DNA of 64,000 nucleotides, taken from assembly GCA_018398805.1 (NCBI GenBank), contig JAGFBZ010000747.1, positions 558,001 to 622,000 of the forward strand, in the 5' to 3' direction. Shown one piece after another: positions 41,451 to 53,770 of the stretch. A program made the translations under genes and the position numbers. Origin of the DNA: Hirundichthys speculiger (taxonomy: Eukaryota > Chordata > Actinopteri > Beloniformes > Exocoetidae). Position 1 is the first letter of the stretch; every line of letters starts with the position of its first letter. Under the pieces are notes generated by a model, which had not been told where the DNA came from, ran no database searches, and saw only the letters and a program-made list of their open reading frames with translations.

Positions 41451-43173
41451 TGTTGGGCCATACCATGTGCTACAGAAGACCGCATGGTTCTCTGAGACAA
41501 AGAAAGACAAAGGAAATCTTTTAAAACTCAAATCCCCAGCATTCCTTGCAAGTTCACACCTAGGTGTGAACGTGATGTCACGGCCTCTCACTGGCCGTGA
41601 GCCCCTAGTCTCAGCGGGGTTCCCCAAACGGAGGCGGACTGCAGATCCCCCGTTTAAATACCGGCTACCTCCACCCATTTTTTCTCTTGCTTCTCCGCTC
41701 TCTGACCTGCACACCCACGAAAGTCGAGGACAAGCTGAGCCGCTCCTGCGACCACCCGCGGAGCGTAAACCTCTCTTGCTCCTTCATCTCTCTGACCTCA
41801 ATTACACCCAGAAAAGGTGCCCATCTCTGGCCTGCACCAGCAAGGTAAATAGCCAAAGGCCTGTTTCCCTGGCGACCTGTCTGCAGGAGATCCCTCTGGT
41901 TGTCCGACGACAACCACACGCCTGGTCCGATCGTGACGTGCCACACGGAGTGAGCCGCGACGTACGGAAGAACGACGCGTAGGAATCACCCGCGCGCCTC
42001 GGACGTGTGAACGGCCTCAGACGAACCGGGACGGACGCCCGGCTGTTGTTGCTGCCCAACGCCGCATCCCCACGTTAACCACGCAGGGAGAGAAAAAGGA
42101 GGAGAGCCGCTCTTGCGACCACCCGTGGAGCGTAATTGATCAGCGGTGCTGCCGCCATCCCAGCCTGATCAACCCCCCCCAGGACACTACAATGCCACCG
42201 ATCGCTTCCGGAGCGATTCACGTAAGAGGCCTTTGTGTCTTGGCAGAGTTACTTAGCTTAGTTAATATTTCTGTGTTTACTGTGACAGTGGTCACGATTG
42301 AGCCCGCCGGTAATCCGCCGGTGCGTATTTACCCACGTGAGTGCAGTGTTTCTTCACCACCAGCTGATCGCGCCGTGATTTCAGATAAACAATCAGTTGG
42401 AGAGTGCGGGAGTCAGCTCCACACTCTCCCTTCTGTGGAAATCCTCGGAGCGATCACGGCATCGGTGGTTAGGAATCACCCTCGCGTTGTTGATTTTACT
42501 CTGCCTTTTCTGCACTGCCTTTCCTACTAACCACCTCTGTGAAGACGTCACCACGTGACTTTGTCGGCCTTCTTGTGACGGCCTATCGCGAGAGTCGGCG
42601 GCCATCTTGGTTAGGGAGGAACCACAGCGTGACTCCATCCGCCATCTTTGGTGCCCTATCGCGAGAGCCGGCGGCCATCTTGGACACCCCTCTCACATTA
42701 CCGCGCACACACACACACACACACGTGTATATAAGTCTACATTGGTCCATTGAATGTTTCATTTGCTTATGTTAGTTTTACTCATCTTTTAGTTAGTAGA
42801 TATCAGAATCTTAATTCAAGTGTTTGTTCCTTTGAATATTTGTGTTAATAAATTCTGATATTCTAATGAGAGAAGTTGCTTTGTGGTTATTTTACACAGT
42901 TTTGTAACATTGGCTGGTTGAAGAGGTCTGTGCTCGGACTCACATCTTCCCTGTTGTTCTATAGCGCCACACCTGGTCACGGGCTGGCACGCATAGAACA
43001 ACAGCCATTTTTGAGACTGATTGTGCCATTTATTCCTTTTTCCTGATTTATCAGGTGGTGCCCCGTTTCATTTTATTAACTTTCTGGTTATTAGCAACCG
43101 TCCCTCAAGACGGTTGATAATAACCCCCTTTTTTTGGACTAAACAAGCATGTTATACGCCTTATTGCACAACA
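41451..43173 (+). mobile_element. Large solo LTR (1723 bp) inside the hAT-B end
   Basis: Starts TGTTGGGCC and ends TTGCACAACA, with 4-bp duplications CGCC (41447-41450, 43174-43177). A TATATAAG box at 42728 and an AATAAA at about 42847 fit U3-R-U5 order. It is GC-rich against its AT-rich host. Internal duplications: GAGCCGCTC.TGCGACCACCC at about 41737 and 42103, and a 29-bp repeat at 42582 and 42655. ORFs inside are not recognisable proteins. Confidence 0.8.
42582..42683 (+). promoter_or_regulatory. Duplicated YY1-like motifs in the solo LTR
   Basis: Two 29-bp repeats 73 bp apart (42582-42610, 42655-42683) each carry GGCGGCCATCTTGG, and a third GCCATCTTTGG lies at 42641. The CCAT core in this context resembles YY1 sites, here 45-130 bp upstream of the TATA box. 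Confidence 0.4.
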
Positions 43174-43551
43174 CGCCCAAGCCTAATTTTACACAGACAA
43201 GTCTAACTTGTGTCAGTACATTATGCACTGTGCATTATTTTTTATTGTCATTGAGGAATGCATTTTTTTAGTTTGTAATTCTGATGCATGTATTTCCATC
43301 AGTTCAAGGAGCCTTTATTTTTTATATCAGTCAGTAATGAACCTTATTTAAGTTAATGTGAGATATCAAATAGGTTTGTTTGATAGCTTTACGAAAATGT
43401 TTGAGAGGCTTGACAATAGTTTTTCATTGGAAAAATAAATATCTGTTAATTTAAAGAGTGAAAACTGCTTTTGATTTTGTTCATAGTATTGATGTAATGA
43501 TCTTAGGTATATGTTAGGAGCTGAAAGTTATCCGTTATCGGTATCGGTTAA

Positions 43552-44601
43552 AAAAAATACAAGGTATTACAGCTTAAAATTCATGAGGTACATCATGGTG
43601 TCCAGAGTGAGCACATAAATCAGACATCAAAGGCTCAGCAGGAGTCATAAACCACAGCTGCAGATGATGAAGGCTCACAGGCCCTTTGATGAAGGCTAAT
43701 AAACGTGGCCTGTCTCAGCAGGGTTGCACCGCTGGATGAAGTGATTCACAACAGACCAATTAAAGCAGGATGAGGGACGTGTCTGCACAGAAGAAGTGGA
43801 GATGAGGGCACAGCGCGTGAGGAAATGTTAACCTGAAGCATCACAGACGCTCATCACAGTATATAATTCATAAGCTCTTAAACTGAAATGTAGAAATAAA
43901 TCATGTAATCAGATCATGATGGCGCCACTGAAGTGATATTAAAGAGAGGCTGCTTTGTTCATGGGTGACATGTTTACTGCAGCATCAGACTGCATATCTG
44001 TTTAAATGACAGGAAAAAGGTGAATTACCAATATCTAATGATCATCTGTCCTTCATGGTTTCTGACACATCTTTCTCTCTTTCTTGGGACAGAAGGCATT
44101 TCAACAAAACAGGTGATGCATTTGCATTTGAATGCATAACGTGTCAACAATTTTACTGGTTTTACACACAACTGAGTGTGCTGTCCCAGTTTTGTGTTCC
44201 CTTTTTGTTATTCCTCCTTTCTGTGGCTCCTTTTATTTTCTTTCCTTTTTTTTGTGCCTATAAATTACTGATTACCAGCTAAAAATAGAGTCCATTTGGG
44301 TAATCCACAAGAACGCATACAGATCATCTTATAGGTTTTGCAGAAAGAGGTTGTGTTTGCAGGCTATAACTGAGACCGGCCCACTTAAATCTGTGCTGAA
44401 AATTGTTTGTAACAGCTGTCAAGTTGAGACAGAATATTTTATTAAAAGTTTTGCGCCCGTCAGTCAGTTTTGGCTTATTTCAGAGCTCAAAAAAATCCCT
44501 TTTTTTTTGCAAAAGCTACATCGCACTCCATGGACAGCAGCACTGAAAACACTACTTCATTTAAAAAAGGAAAGATATGGTCATCCTTTCAAAATGGGTG
44601 G
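43552..44601. other. Intron/intergenic, no feature
   Basis: No element or gene recognised. Confidence 0.4.
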
Positions 44602-44609
44602 ATGCTATG

Positions 44610-45881
44610 TAGGGGTGCACGATAACTATCGGGCCGATAACAGGAAAATATGACGTCATTCCGATAAGTCCGATATCACGACAAATAGCCCTGATAACAT
44701 ATATTTTTGTCAACACGGCAGTGCCTCGCTCCCTCCGAGTCTTAAATGACCAGCAGTGAATGTTATGTTCAAGTAACGTCGGCACAATCAGAAAAATGAT
44801 TTCTCAATCAGGAAAATCAAGAATACCCCCTCATGCCAGAAAACAACTCGTTAACTCGGTCATAATTTTTGTAGTTGCTGACTTTAATCGATATTCGCAG
44901 TATTTTCCCACGTTACACATAAAAAAGAAAAAAAAATAGAAAAGGCTGAAAGAACGACTAGCAAACGAGGGAACGGAGTAATTTACGTTACACCTTGAAT
45001 GCAGCCTGCAGCACAGCGCTGATCACAACAAACATGGCGGCATGGAACTTCGTTAAAGTTTCAGACGAAGATAGTTTGGTGGTTATTTGTGACGAATCCT
45101 CCGAGCGAATTCTACGAGGAGGAAAGCACAAGCTTTAATACGTAAAACCTGATCAGCCACCTACAACATAACAATCGCTTCCATGGAGTTTTGAAATCAC
45201 GCTAACATGAGCTAATGTAAGCTAACGTGAGCTAATGTAAGCTAACGTGAGCAAGCCAGCAGCAAGTCTCTCCTCTCCTCTCCCTCATCTCTCTCATCTA
45301 AAGCTTCCATGAGATAAAAAACAAAAAAAATCACTGTAGCTCATTTAACTTTAATTAAAGGTATTAATTTAAATGGAACCACAAGCCAAAATCCTTTAAA
45401 TGTTAATCTTTTTCAGTTTGTAATTCTGATGCATGTATTTCCATCAGTTCAAGGAGCCTTTATTTTTTATATCAGTCAGTAATGAACCTTATTTAAGTTA
45501 ATGTGAGATATCAAACTGGCGACCTGTCCAGGGTGGACCCCTGCCTTTCGCCCGTAGATGGCTGGGATAGGCTTCAGCAGATCCATGTGACCCTTCAGAG
45601 GATGAAACGGGTATAGATAATGGATGGATGGATGGATGGATGGGTGAGATATCAAATAGGTTTGTTTGATAGCTTTATGAAAATGTTTGAGAGGCTTGAC
45701 AATAGTTTTTCATTGGAAAAAATAAATATCTGTTTAAAGAGTCCAAACTATTTTTGGTTTTGTTCACAGTATTGATGCAATGATCTTAGCTATATGTGTG
45801 TGTTATCGGTATCGGCCTTTAGGAGCTGAAAGGTATCGGTCATCGGTATCGGTTTTAAAAAACAGTTATCGTGCATCCCTA
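44610..45881 (+). mobile_element. hAT-A copy 4 (complete ends)
   Basis: Exact 8-bp duplications ATGCTATG (44602-44609, 45882-45889). Ends TAGGGGTGCACGATAACT and AGTTATCGTGCATCCCTA. The BED remnant at 45033-45190 reads MAAWNFVKVSDEDSLVVICD but the second metal-binding Cys is Ser and a stop follows. A LINE tail is inserted at 45516. Confidence 0.96.
45516..45643 (+). mobile_element. LINE 3'-tail insertion with 13-bp target duplication
   Basis: CTGGCGACCTGTCCAGGGTG ... ending (ATGG)n is inserted in hAT-A copy 4 with the exact duplication GTGAGATATCAAA (45503-45515, 45644-45656). A 128-bp, extremely 5'-truncated retroposition. Confidence 0.93.
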
Positions 45882-45889
45882 ATGCTATG

Positions 45890-46405
45890 TACTGTATATA
45901 TATACAGTAAGAGTGCTCAAGGAGATGAGAAAGGAAGCCGTAAAGCACCTCGTCTTGGCTTTTAGAAGGCAAATCCCAATTTTCACAGCAGAAGAGATTG
46001 AGATGCTTTCCCAGTTAGTGCATGAGAGGCTGTCCCACAGTAAAATCATCAGTGCATGAGGGTACTTCTCAGCAGTGTTGTGCTTTGCTGTGACTGTGTC
46101 CACTTGTGGGCTTTGCTGTAGGACTGGCCCCAAGCTGATTGAGATATATGTAGAGTTGGTCTTGAATGACCTGATAAAGTGGCTGTTGAGTGTAAGAGCT
46201 ATGAAAGTGTATAATTCAGCAAGACACAACTCATCCAGCCCACCCAAAGCACTGAATATCCATTGAAATGTTCAACCAAAGTTCAATAAAAAAAGCTATT
46301 TCTGGCTCCAAATCTTCAATGGGTTTTTACATTACCAGCATGTGTGATTCTGTTTCTGAGGCTGTAAATTGCAGCTATGTGAACACTCCTCATCCATCAC
46401 TTCTC
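45890..46405. other. Intron/intergenic, no feature
   Basis: No gene or repeat recognised. Confidence 0.4.
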
Positions 46406-46513
46406 TTTCAAACTAGGGCTGGGACGACGCGTCGACGTCATCGATGACGTCGACGCAAAAAATACGTCGACGCAAAAACTGCACGTCGATGCGTCGTCAC
46501 TCAGAATCAAAAA

Positions 46514-46734
46514 ATGGCGCCGGCCGCGGCATCAAATGGCAGCGAGTCGGGGGAGAAGAAGCTATCTCGTAACAGGATATCAAAAGTATGGGAGTACTTT
46601 ACATCTAAAGGTAACGATTTGGTGGTCTGTGACCTGTGCAAAATAGAGACACCATATCATAAAAGCACTACTGCGATGCACCAGCACCTTAAGAGGAGGC
46701 ACCCGGGAGCTGCTTGTGTGGAGGAGAAGACACC
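46514..46734 (+). CDS. BED-type zinc-finger exon 1 of hAT-E
   Basis: ATG at 46514, 79 bp inside the left inverted repeat. Residues 1-20 are Ala/Ser/Gly-rich. A full BED finger follows: SKVWEYFTSKGNDLVVCDLC then TTAMHQHLKRRHPG, with the C-x2-C and H-x4/5-H ligands and the aromatic positions all present. The exon ends with a consensus donor GTAAGT at 46735. BED fingers in hAT transposases bind the element ends. It is uninterrupted, unlike the BED scraps in hAT-A, -F and -H. Confidence 0.8.
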
Positions 46735-47034
46735 GTAAGTTTTCAACTTTTTTTCTTTCCTTGTTTGCGATGATTAACCCCGTCATTCATCCAAACCGCA
46801 CCACGTAACTTGTGCTCCAGCCTCGCACACACAGAACAGGTGCCCACTTAAACACACACACACGCCCCTCACACACTTGCCTCTTGCTGACACACTTTTT
46901 TTTAACTGACACAGACACACACTCCTCAAATACATGCTAAAGTTAGTTATTTTTTTATTTCTTTGTCTGTCTTTTTTTTTTTTTTTAAATACAACATTCA
47001 TTGTTGTTTTCTAACTTTCAACTTTTAGGTTAAT

Positions 47035-47037
<3 letters not shown>

Positions 47038-47072
<35 letters not shown>
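47038..47072. repeat. (TTA)n microsatellite
   Basis: About 11 TTA units within the hAT-E intron. Confidence 0.9.
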
Positions 47073-47075
<3 letters not shown>

Positions 47076-47154
47076 CTTTATTGGTATAGGCAGATCATTT
47101 AGAAGTATATATTTTTATTAACCTGTGCACTGTGTTTGTGATTTATGTTTTCAG

Positions 47155-47318
47155 GGACAGGGATAAGCAGAAAAGTTTGGAGGACTACTATCAGACGAAA
47201 AAAAAAAACACCCCCTGCACCCCCAGGAGGATTTTGATTAAGATTTTGGTTCAGATTGTGTTTTTTGCAGTTTTATTTATTGAAGGAAAGTTTTATTTTA
47301 TTATTTTTTTATTATAGG
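47155..47318 (+). CDS. Exon 2 of hAT-E mini-gene
   Basis: Acceptor TTATGTTTTCAG at 47143-47154. Joining to exon 1 keeps the frame (ACACC/G completes Pro) and reads DRDKQKSLEDYYQTKKK, typical of the linker after a hAT BED domain. It then continues through unrelated, hydrophobic sequence to a stop at about 47317. The catalytic (RNase H-like) and dimerisation domains are absent. Confidence 0.6.
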
Positions 47319-47593
47319 ATTCCATTGCACTACAACTGCGTGCACTTTATTGTTGTATTGTTCAATACAATTCATTTTTGAACTTGAAAGAAGAAATTTG
47401 TGTTTTATTCATGGAGATAAATTAGCATTAATTGCTATATAGGTCAAATTATGGGGAGATAATCGATAATCGAATCGAAATCTAATCGAATCGGATTTAA
47501 AAATGAATCGTTAGATTAATCGATGCATCGAAAAACTATTTTCTAGATTAATCGATTACAAAAATAATCGTTTAACCCAGCCCTATTTCAAAC

Positions 47594-50500
47594 ATGTAAC
47601 TGAAAGTGTCTGTTGGTGTAACTATAGAAGAGCTGCTCATTCTGAGAGCACAAAGGTCTAATTGTCTCTGAGCAGGTATCTGAAAATCCTACACACTGGA
47701 GCTTTAATAACACTGCATTTTTAGGTTGTTTTTTTTTTACAAGACTCTTGCATCAAATGTTTTCCTGTGAAGACAATGAGACAAAGGATGTGTATGTTTA
47801 ATGTCTTCCACTTAAAAAAAAATAGCAGCGCATTACAATAATGCATAATAATATAAACTATGGAAAATAGAATACATTGCATTTTATTATATGTGTGTGA
47901 GTGTTTGTTTATATACCACTGTGGGGACCACAACCTGCCATGACACCAGCTTCCAGGGGACCTCCTGTAAGCATGGGGACCAAACTGTGCCTATGCTGAG
48001 GGTTAATACTTGAGTTGTGCACATGCTGCACATGAGATTGTTTATTATTCATCTGAAGTGTGCATGCATGCTTGTTTGTATGTCTGCCGGTGCATAAAAA
48101 TTCAAAGCACACAGAGAGGATCCAATAAAAACTTGATTCGCTCAGAGAGAGAAATGAGCTAGTGTTTGACAATCAGTGCCATGGCTCATTAAAGCTCATA
48201 ATACTTAATTAGTGTGGCTGGATATACATAAATATGGCTGATTGGAATGCAGCAAATGTCAGTCGATGCTCCTCTGACTTGATTGCCTGCATCCTTTTTC
48301 ACCATTTTCCTCATCAAACACCACTGTGCATTTCTTCTATAGTCATGCAAATAACACAGACAGTTTCTTGTAAGCATTTTCTAAACGAAGACAAATTCAA
48401 ATGCATAATTACACAGGGTTTTGGAAAAAAAAATTGAATGCGGAAAATGGAGTGAAAAACATGTCAAAGCCAGGTGTTTCATGGATGAATGCAACTGTGA
48501 GGGTTGCATGCTCATGGACAACTTCGTCCAAAATTAATATGGTATGAATTTAGATTGGCAAAAAATAGCCATCGGGTTACATGTGCATAGTGTCGTCAGT
48601 CAAACATCAGGTACAGTGAGGTTTCTGATATTTAGGAAGCTCAAATTTACATCAAATTAAAAAAAAAAGATGCACCCTACACCTCTCCTTACATTGCACT
48701 CTCTTTGAGTGCAATCCCATCATGACTGAATGAATGTGCCTTTCTTGAGGGTCAACTGTAATAAATAAATGCATGAATGAATGAAATATAAGGGCTTGGA
48801 GTATTACCCTTGTCTCTCCCCCACCTAACCTCAACAGGGTGAGGTCAGCAATGAGGTCATCCTCGCTGTCCAGATAAATCACATCAACCTGCACTGGCTG
48901 CAGCCCCTCAGGGCACACACACATGCACGCTCACAAATGCACTCAGACCCGTGCCGATCTTTAAAATCCTTCACGACGGCCCTCCATGAACGTTTCTTGT
49001 TTGTTTAAAAGGAGAGCTTGTTGCCATTGGGATCACACATTTGCATGGTTTTTCACCCACTAAGTCACACATAAACCAACAAACCGACGTTCTCACCTAC
49101 ACGTCTGATCTGCCAGATCCACACTGTGCTGAAAGGTGATTTGACTCCGGCTGAATTTCACACTCTCTGAATCAGCAGAGCTCCTCACAACTGGACACTC
49201 CAACCCTGCTGTCCAGACGGTTCAACCACTATCTACGAGCTTTATTCCTTTACTCTATTAATGGGTGTTTAAAAGAGGCAAAACCTATGAGTGTTACTTA
49301 CTCTCAAAATAAGAAACCTTTTAAAGGGCGACCCAAAAAATGTCGCATTGCACATTAATTTAAAGGGAATTTCAAAACACCATGTTCACAGTTTTAGTGA
49401 CCAACAGAGCTAGCTTTCTTGTTCAGTTGCATTTTGTGCAGGCTAAGAACTTTGCTCCCATATATGTATCAAAAAGAGCTTAGGAACTTCCAGATGGGAT
49501 GCCAAAGCCAGAACTGTGTGTGACTCTTTGCAACAGTTTAATGGCGTGCATTCAGACTGCCAGAACACCAGTGTAGGAGAACGCCATAGTGATGGTGACA
49601 GAGCGACAAGGTCAAACTTGACAGACATCAGGACTGTGGTTGTCATTTGTATTATTTCATAATTTAGCAAGTCTTTCATATCTCTTTTGATTTATGCTCC
49701 CTCCTTGGGCTTTAGGTCCTGTTCATGGTCCTGTTTGCTTGGTCAGTAGCAAATGACCATCCCTATGTTGTGTTATAATCTTACACGTCATGGCAACCGA
49801 AGAGAATTGTGAGCATGACCAGTAACATCCATGTGTATTTACATTTGCCTTAAAACTCCTGAGTTGATCTGAATCTCATATATATATCATCAGAGTATTT
49901 TCTGATTTTATAAACCAAACATCCAGTTTATAACCACTTGGAAATGCTTGCGTCTCTAAAATGACACACCCATTTGTAATTTGTCAGTATTTCTGTCAAA
50001 CATATGAAGCCTCGCGTCCAAGTTGACACCAGTGACATCATCAGGATTAAGATGACGTTTTTACATCTTGAATCTTCATGCCACATAATCTGCTCCTCAT
50101 TAATTAAGTGGATGGCCCTTTTTTAAGCAGATAAATTTAGGATGACTGGCAGCCATTTTTTAATAGAAGAAAATCTGTGCACTGCATCAAGGTGGTTTAA
50201 AGGTTATTTTGCTTTTTTTTCATTAAGCTCAATCAGCTTTTTTATGTATAAGTAAAGAACACATCTTGGTATGGAGCTTGTAAAAGAATCGCAGCATTCT
50301 GCAGCATTGGTTGGTAAGATCTGTAAGTGTATGCCAGGAAACATTTTTTAAAGAAAAATCCCTCACTCAGAAATACTACAAAATCCAGGTATCCCATTAC
50401 TTGCCCTTGCAACCACTGCTGTTTTTATTGTCGACTCCATCTAGCAGCGTTGCTGAAGACGTAACCTCATCCCTCCACCCACTCACAAGCCAATCTACGG

Positions 50501-52989
50501 CACAAGCGCCATCTTTTACATCATGTTAACATGACAATCTCTTTCCCTCACTGCTGTCTCACAGGAAAGGGAGGTTGAAATGAAGCAAGTGTGGAGAACC
50601 AGTCTCCTGGTGCTGTGGGTCAGTCAGAACCAGACAGTGATAGAGCCACCAGGACACTGTTCAAAGCTGCACGTTCTGGCTCTTTCAGGCTCATTGAGAG
50701 AGTTTGAAGAGCTCATCTAAACCATAACAAAGCGTTAAAGCGAGTTTGAGTGGGCTGTCTGCATTGTTAATGATGTCTTGAGGCAGCCAGTGAAAATCCA
50801 TATGGACATTCCTCAGGAACGTTTATTTCCCTTAGTAGCCTTTGATCCCACTATGTATCAGCCAGCCACGTCTCACCCCGAAGGACTATATATGATCCAG
50901 AAGGGGGGGCAGCAAGTGGTGAAACCAGGTTAGGGGATTACCTATCTGCAGCATGGGACCTGTAAATGTAGACTGAGACTACATGAACAAATTATTCAAG
51001 TTTGGATATGTTTGAGAGAGTAACTAGCTTTTATCGAGTCAAAACTGAGATACGGCTGAGCATATGTGGTGTATTTCCCTCTTGTTTTATAGAAAATTTT
51101 GCTGTAGAGCAGTAATCAGCATTAAGTTTTCAACTTAGTTAGTTTTTCTTTGTTATGTAGCATTTAAGGAGTTTTGACCATGAGCTGGACATTTAACATT
51201 TAACTGGAGACACTTGAAAATCTTCTTAGATTACAGAAGCAATTATTCAAAGAGCTTTTCATCCAACAGTTTTTTTCCTGCAGTTACCTGTGGTGATGCA
51301 CTCAGAAGGGAAACTGTGACACAGCACTTGATCATACAAAGGCCAGAAAAAGCTATTTTTATCAATACGACTGGGTAATAAAGAAGATCATGGGTAATGG
51401 ACTCCGCTAACTCAGACACTGTCATTTTCTAACCAACGTAGAGCATGCAAACTTTTGCATTTTCTTGATTTAAAACCATTCTGGCAGTATGTAAACAAAG
51501 CCTAAAGCTGGGTATTCATCATGTTTTACCTCACAATGCCATTCATTGTGGTAGTATACATGTCAGTCATTTTATCAGCTCCTATATCAATCTTGGACTA
51601 CAGCCGACACATAACCGCAATTTACTAAGATTGTGCCATCAATCCAAATCTCAGTGGAAAAAAGGGAAACATAGTGGCACATCTCATGCAGGCTTAAGAC
51701 ATGAAAAGCCGGGAGGTAGAAGAATTCTCTTATCCCAATCCACTACTTAATGGCTCTCGTGTCTTTTGCGCTGCTATGAAATGCAATATTGTCATCTTTT
51801 TTTGGTTTTTACTGACAGCTCTGCTATCTGAAGCAGCATGAGCTACTGACAATGCAACGTCCCTCATCTCATCAGCCTAGTTCCAAAAATTGTCTGTAAA
51901 AGAGAGGAATTCACTGATGTTCTTCTTCTCATCTTAAATCCTGATCTGAAGTATGGTGATGCAGAAGATCCTACTGATGTGCACATTCTGACCCAGCAAA
52001 CCAAGTGATGAAATCTCAAACTGACACTGACACTGTGGCAGAAAAGCCCGGCTAACCAAATACATTCAAATACATTCCTCTGTAATGCAACAAATGTGTT
52101 CCTGCTTCTGGATCTAAGCTGCTAAATCTTCAGCACAAATAGCCTGCTTGTCATAGCCATAAGGCATAAGTTGGTTAGCTGCAATTAGCATACCCCAAGG
52201 ACTTCCCATTATAATCCTGAGCACTTAATGTGCATTGTTTGCGTCTCACTGAGCAGTTTCTACTTATTAGTTATGCAGCTGTTTGCGATCTTTATAAGGC
52301 ATTTCTCTGGGACTTTTATTTGAATAATTGAATGCCTCAAAGTAAAACACAGTGATTACTTATGTACAACAAAGGCTTAGAGTGACTGGATTGTTTCACA
52401 GACCCTGTTGCAAAGTGGAAGAAACACCATTCTTTTTATTCCACAGATTTCAACTTTAAAATTTAGCTTTACATCACAATGTCTGATTTGTGTAAGTGTA
52501 AGTAGAAATGTAGAAGTTTTTTTTTTGTGGAACTAAACTTTTCTTCATGCAGTGTTGGTGTCACTTCACAGACTTGCAATTAACTTTTGTTGATGGTTAC
52601 AGTTTCAACTACATTGCTCCAGGCTAAATACTTCATGGTCACAGAAGATTTTTTTTTTTTTTTTTATGTTCAGCTCATAATGAGGATATAAACATGAACA
52701 TACCAGTACAGCAACACAACAACACCTTATGAACAAGATCAGAAGCAGTGATATTATCTGAAGATCTGAGTTATAATGGCTGACAGACATTCCTCCATAA
52801 CAGACATTAGCATTAATAAATTCAATGCTAACCTGTTGCCGTATCTGCTCTAAACTTTCACAACATCACAGCAGTACAATCTACATTATAAACTGTACGT
52901 ATCAAAATCTAATTCCCATGATCCCTCCTAGTGTTCAAAACACCATCTCCATGAATCTACAGCACCTGAACAAAGAAGAAGAAAGGGCT
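47594..52989. other. Intron/intergenic, 5.4 kb without recognised gene
   Basis: No exon, TIR or tRNA signal I can support. Short ORFs (e.g. 48652-48924 -, 49443-49679 -) are chance-length. T21-like and A-run tracts only (52650-52666). It is the longest repeat-poor stretch in the window. Confidence 0.4.
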
Positions 52990-53770
52990 GCCTAAGACTT
53001 TAGCACAGTACTGTATACCTCTACTGTTTCTGCGTAGAGCGGTAGAGAGAGATATTCCTAACACAGGAAAGGAACATCTAACTCCTACAGCTAACTTGTG
53101 AACTTGGGAGAGCCATCGATACGCTGTGGTGTGAAGACTCCTTGTGGGGCTGTGGTGAACAACAAGACCTTTAAAAGGGACAGTGCTATGCCATTGAGCT
53201 TAATATGATAAGAAAGATTCTAAGTTATTTTCTCAATTCTACATGGAGTCAATGTAGAGATAATAAAACAGCATGAGTATGTACTCATCAGTATTCCAGC
53301 TGCAGCATTTCATAACAACTAAAAGAATTCAAGGGAATTATTTCGAAATCCATTTGAAATGGTATTACAATAGCCTACCCTAGATGAGATAAACATGTGA
53401 AGCAGCTTTTCAGCATCATTTTGGGAGGAGACACCTCTGATTTTAGTGATGATACACATATTAAATAAAGCTGCTTTAGAGAGCAAAGTAAGTTCTGGTC
53501 AAAAATGACCCAAAGTTTCCAACCAGTTCTGCAGAAAACTAGGGTAATGCCATCTAGGGTAACTTAGAAGATGAGTGCCGGAGTTTAAAAATAGAAAATT
53601 GGAAGTAATTCCAACCAGTTTATCCAACAGTAGCTAGATTAGTTCCCCCAAGGCTTCAGAGATAACCATGTGTCATCAGGCTAGAAACTGGTATATACGT
53701 ATGTCATATTTTGGGAAGTAATCCAAGTCTAGAACCCTGTGGAACACCTCGGATAACTCTGGTAGATTGA
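52990..53770 (-). pseudogene. L2-like LINE reverse transcriptase remnant
   Basis: On the minus strand RGVPQGSRLGLL (RT motif B), then NDAEKLLHMFISSRVGYCNT and NAAAGIL resemble the fish L2 reverse transcriptase downstream of motif C. Many stops and frame breaks, no target duplication or tail identified: an old, decayed copy. Confidence 0.65.

Larger units (their letters stand above)
40735..43185. mobile_element. hAT-B element nested in hAT-A copy 3
   Basis: Ends TAGGCTTGGGCGGTATTAAG and (after the LTR) CGCCCAAGCCTA. The flanks ATTTACAC and TTTTACAC form an imperfect 8-bp duplication. Relative to the copy at 62726 it is inverted. Inner ends carry GGTATTACCG / CGGTATACCCC repeats. The right terminal repeat is split by the solo LTR. 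Confidence 0.88.
39876..43551 (+). mobile_element. hAT-A copy 3 (right terminus missing), host of hAT-B
   Basis: Starts TAGGGGTGCACAATAACT, keeps the BED remnant (40318-40475) and ends in the GTTATCGGTATCGG subterminal repeat without the last 25 bp. The middle is interrupted by hAT-B (40735-43185). Confidence 0.9.
46414..47585 (+). mobile_element. hAT-E mini-transposon carrying an intact BED finger
   Basis: Exact 8-bp duplications TTTCAAAC (46406-46413, 47586-47593). Ends TAGGGCTGGGACGACGCG and TTTAACCCAGCCCTA, with CGTCGACG-rich (left) and AATCGATT-rich (right) subterminal repeats. It contains a two-exon BED mini-gene and a (TTA)n tract. At 1172 bp it cannot encode a full transposase, so it is an internally deleted derivative. 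Confidence 0.95.

Noticed and set aside
42192..42530. 112-codon open frame in the large solo LTR
   Set aside because: No recognisable domain; GC-rich LTR sequence gives long chance frames on both strands (also 41265-41714 -, 41467-41982 +).
48652..48924. Minus-strand frame with VQVDVIYLDSEDDLIADL
   Set aside because: Exon-like composition, but the donor is weak (GTTAGG), no partner exon and no family recognised.
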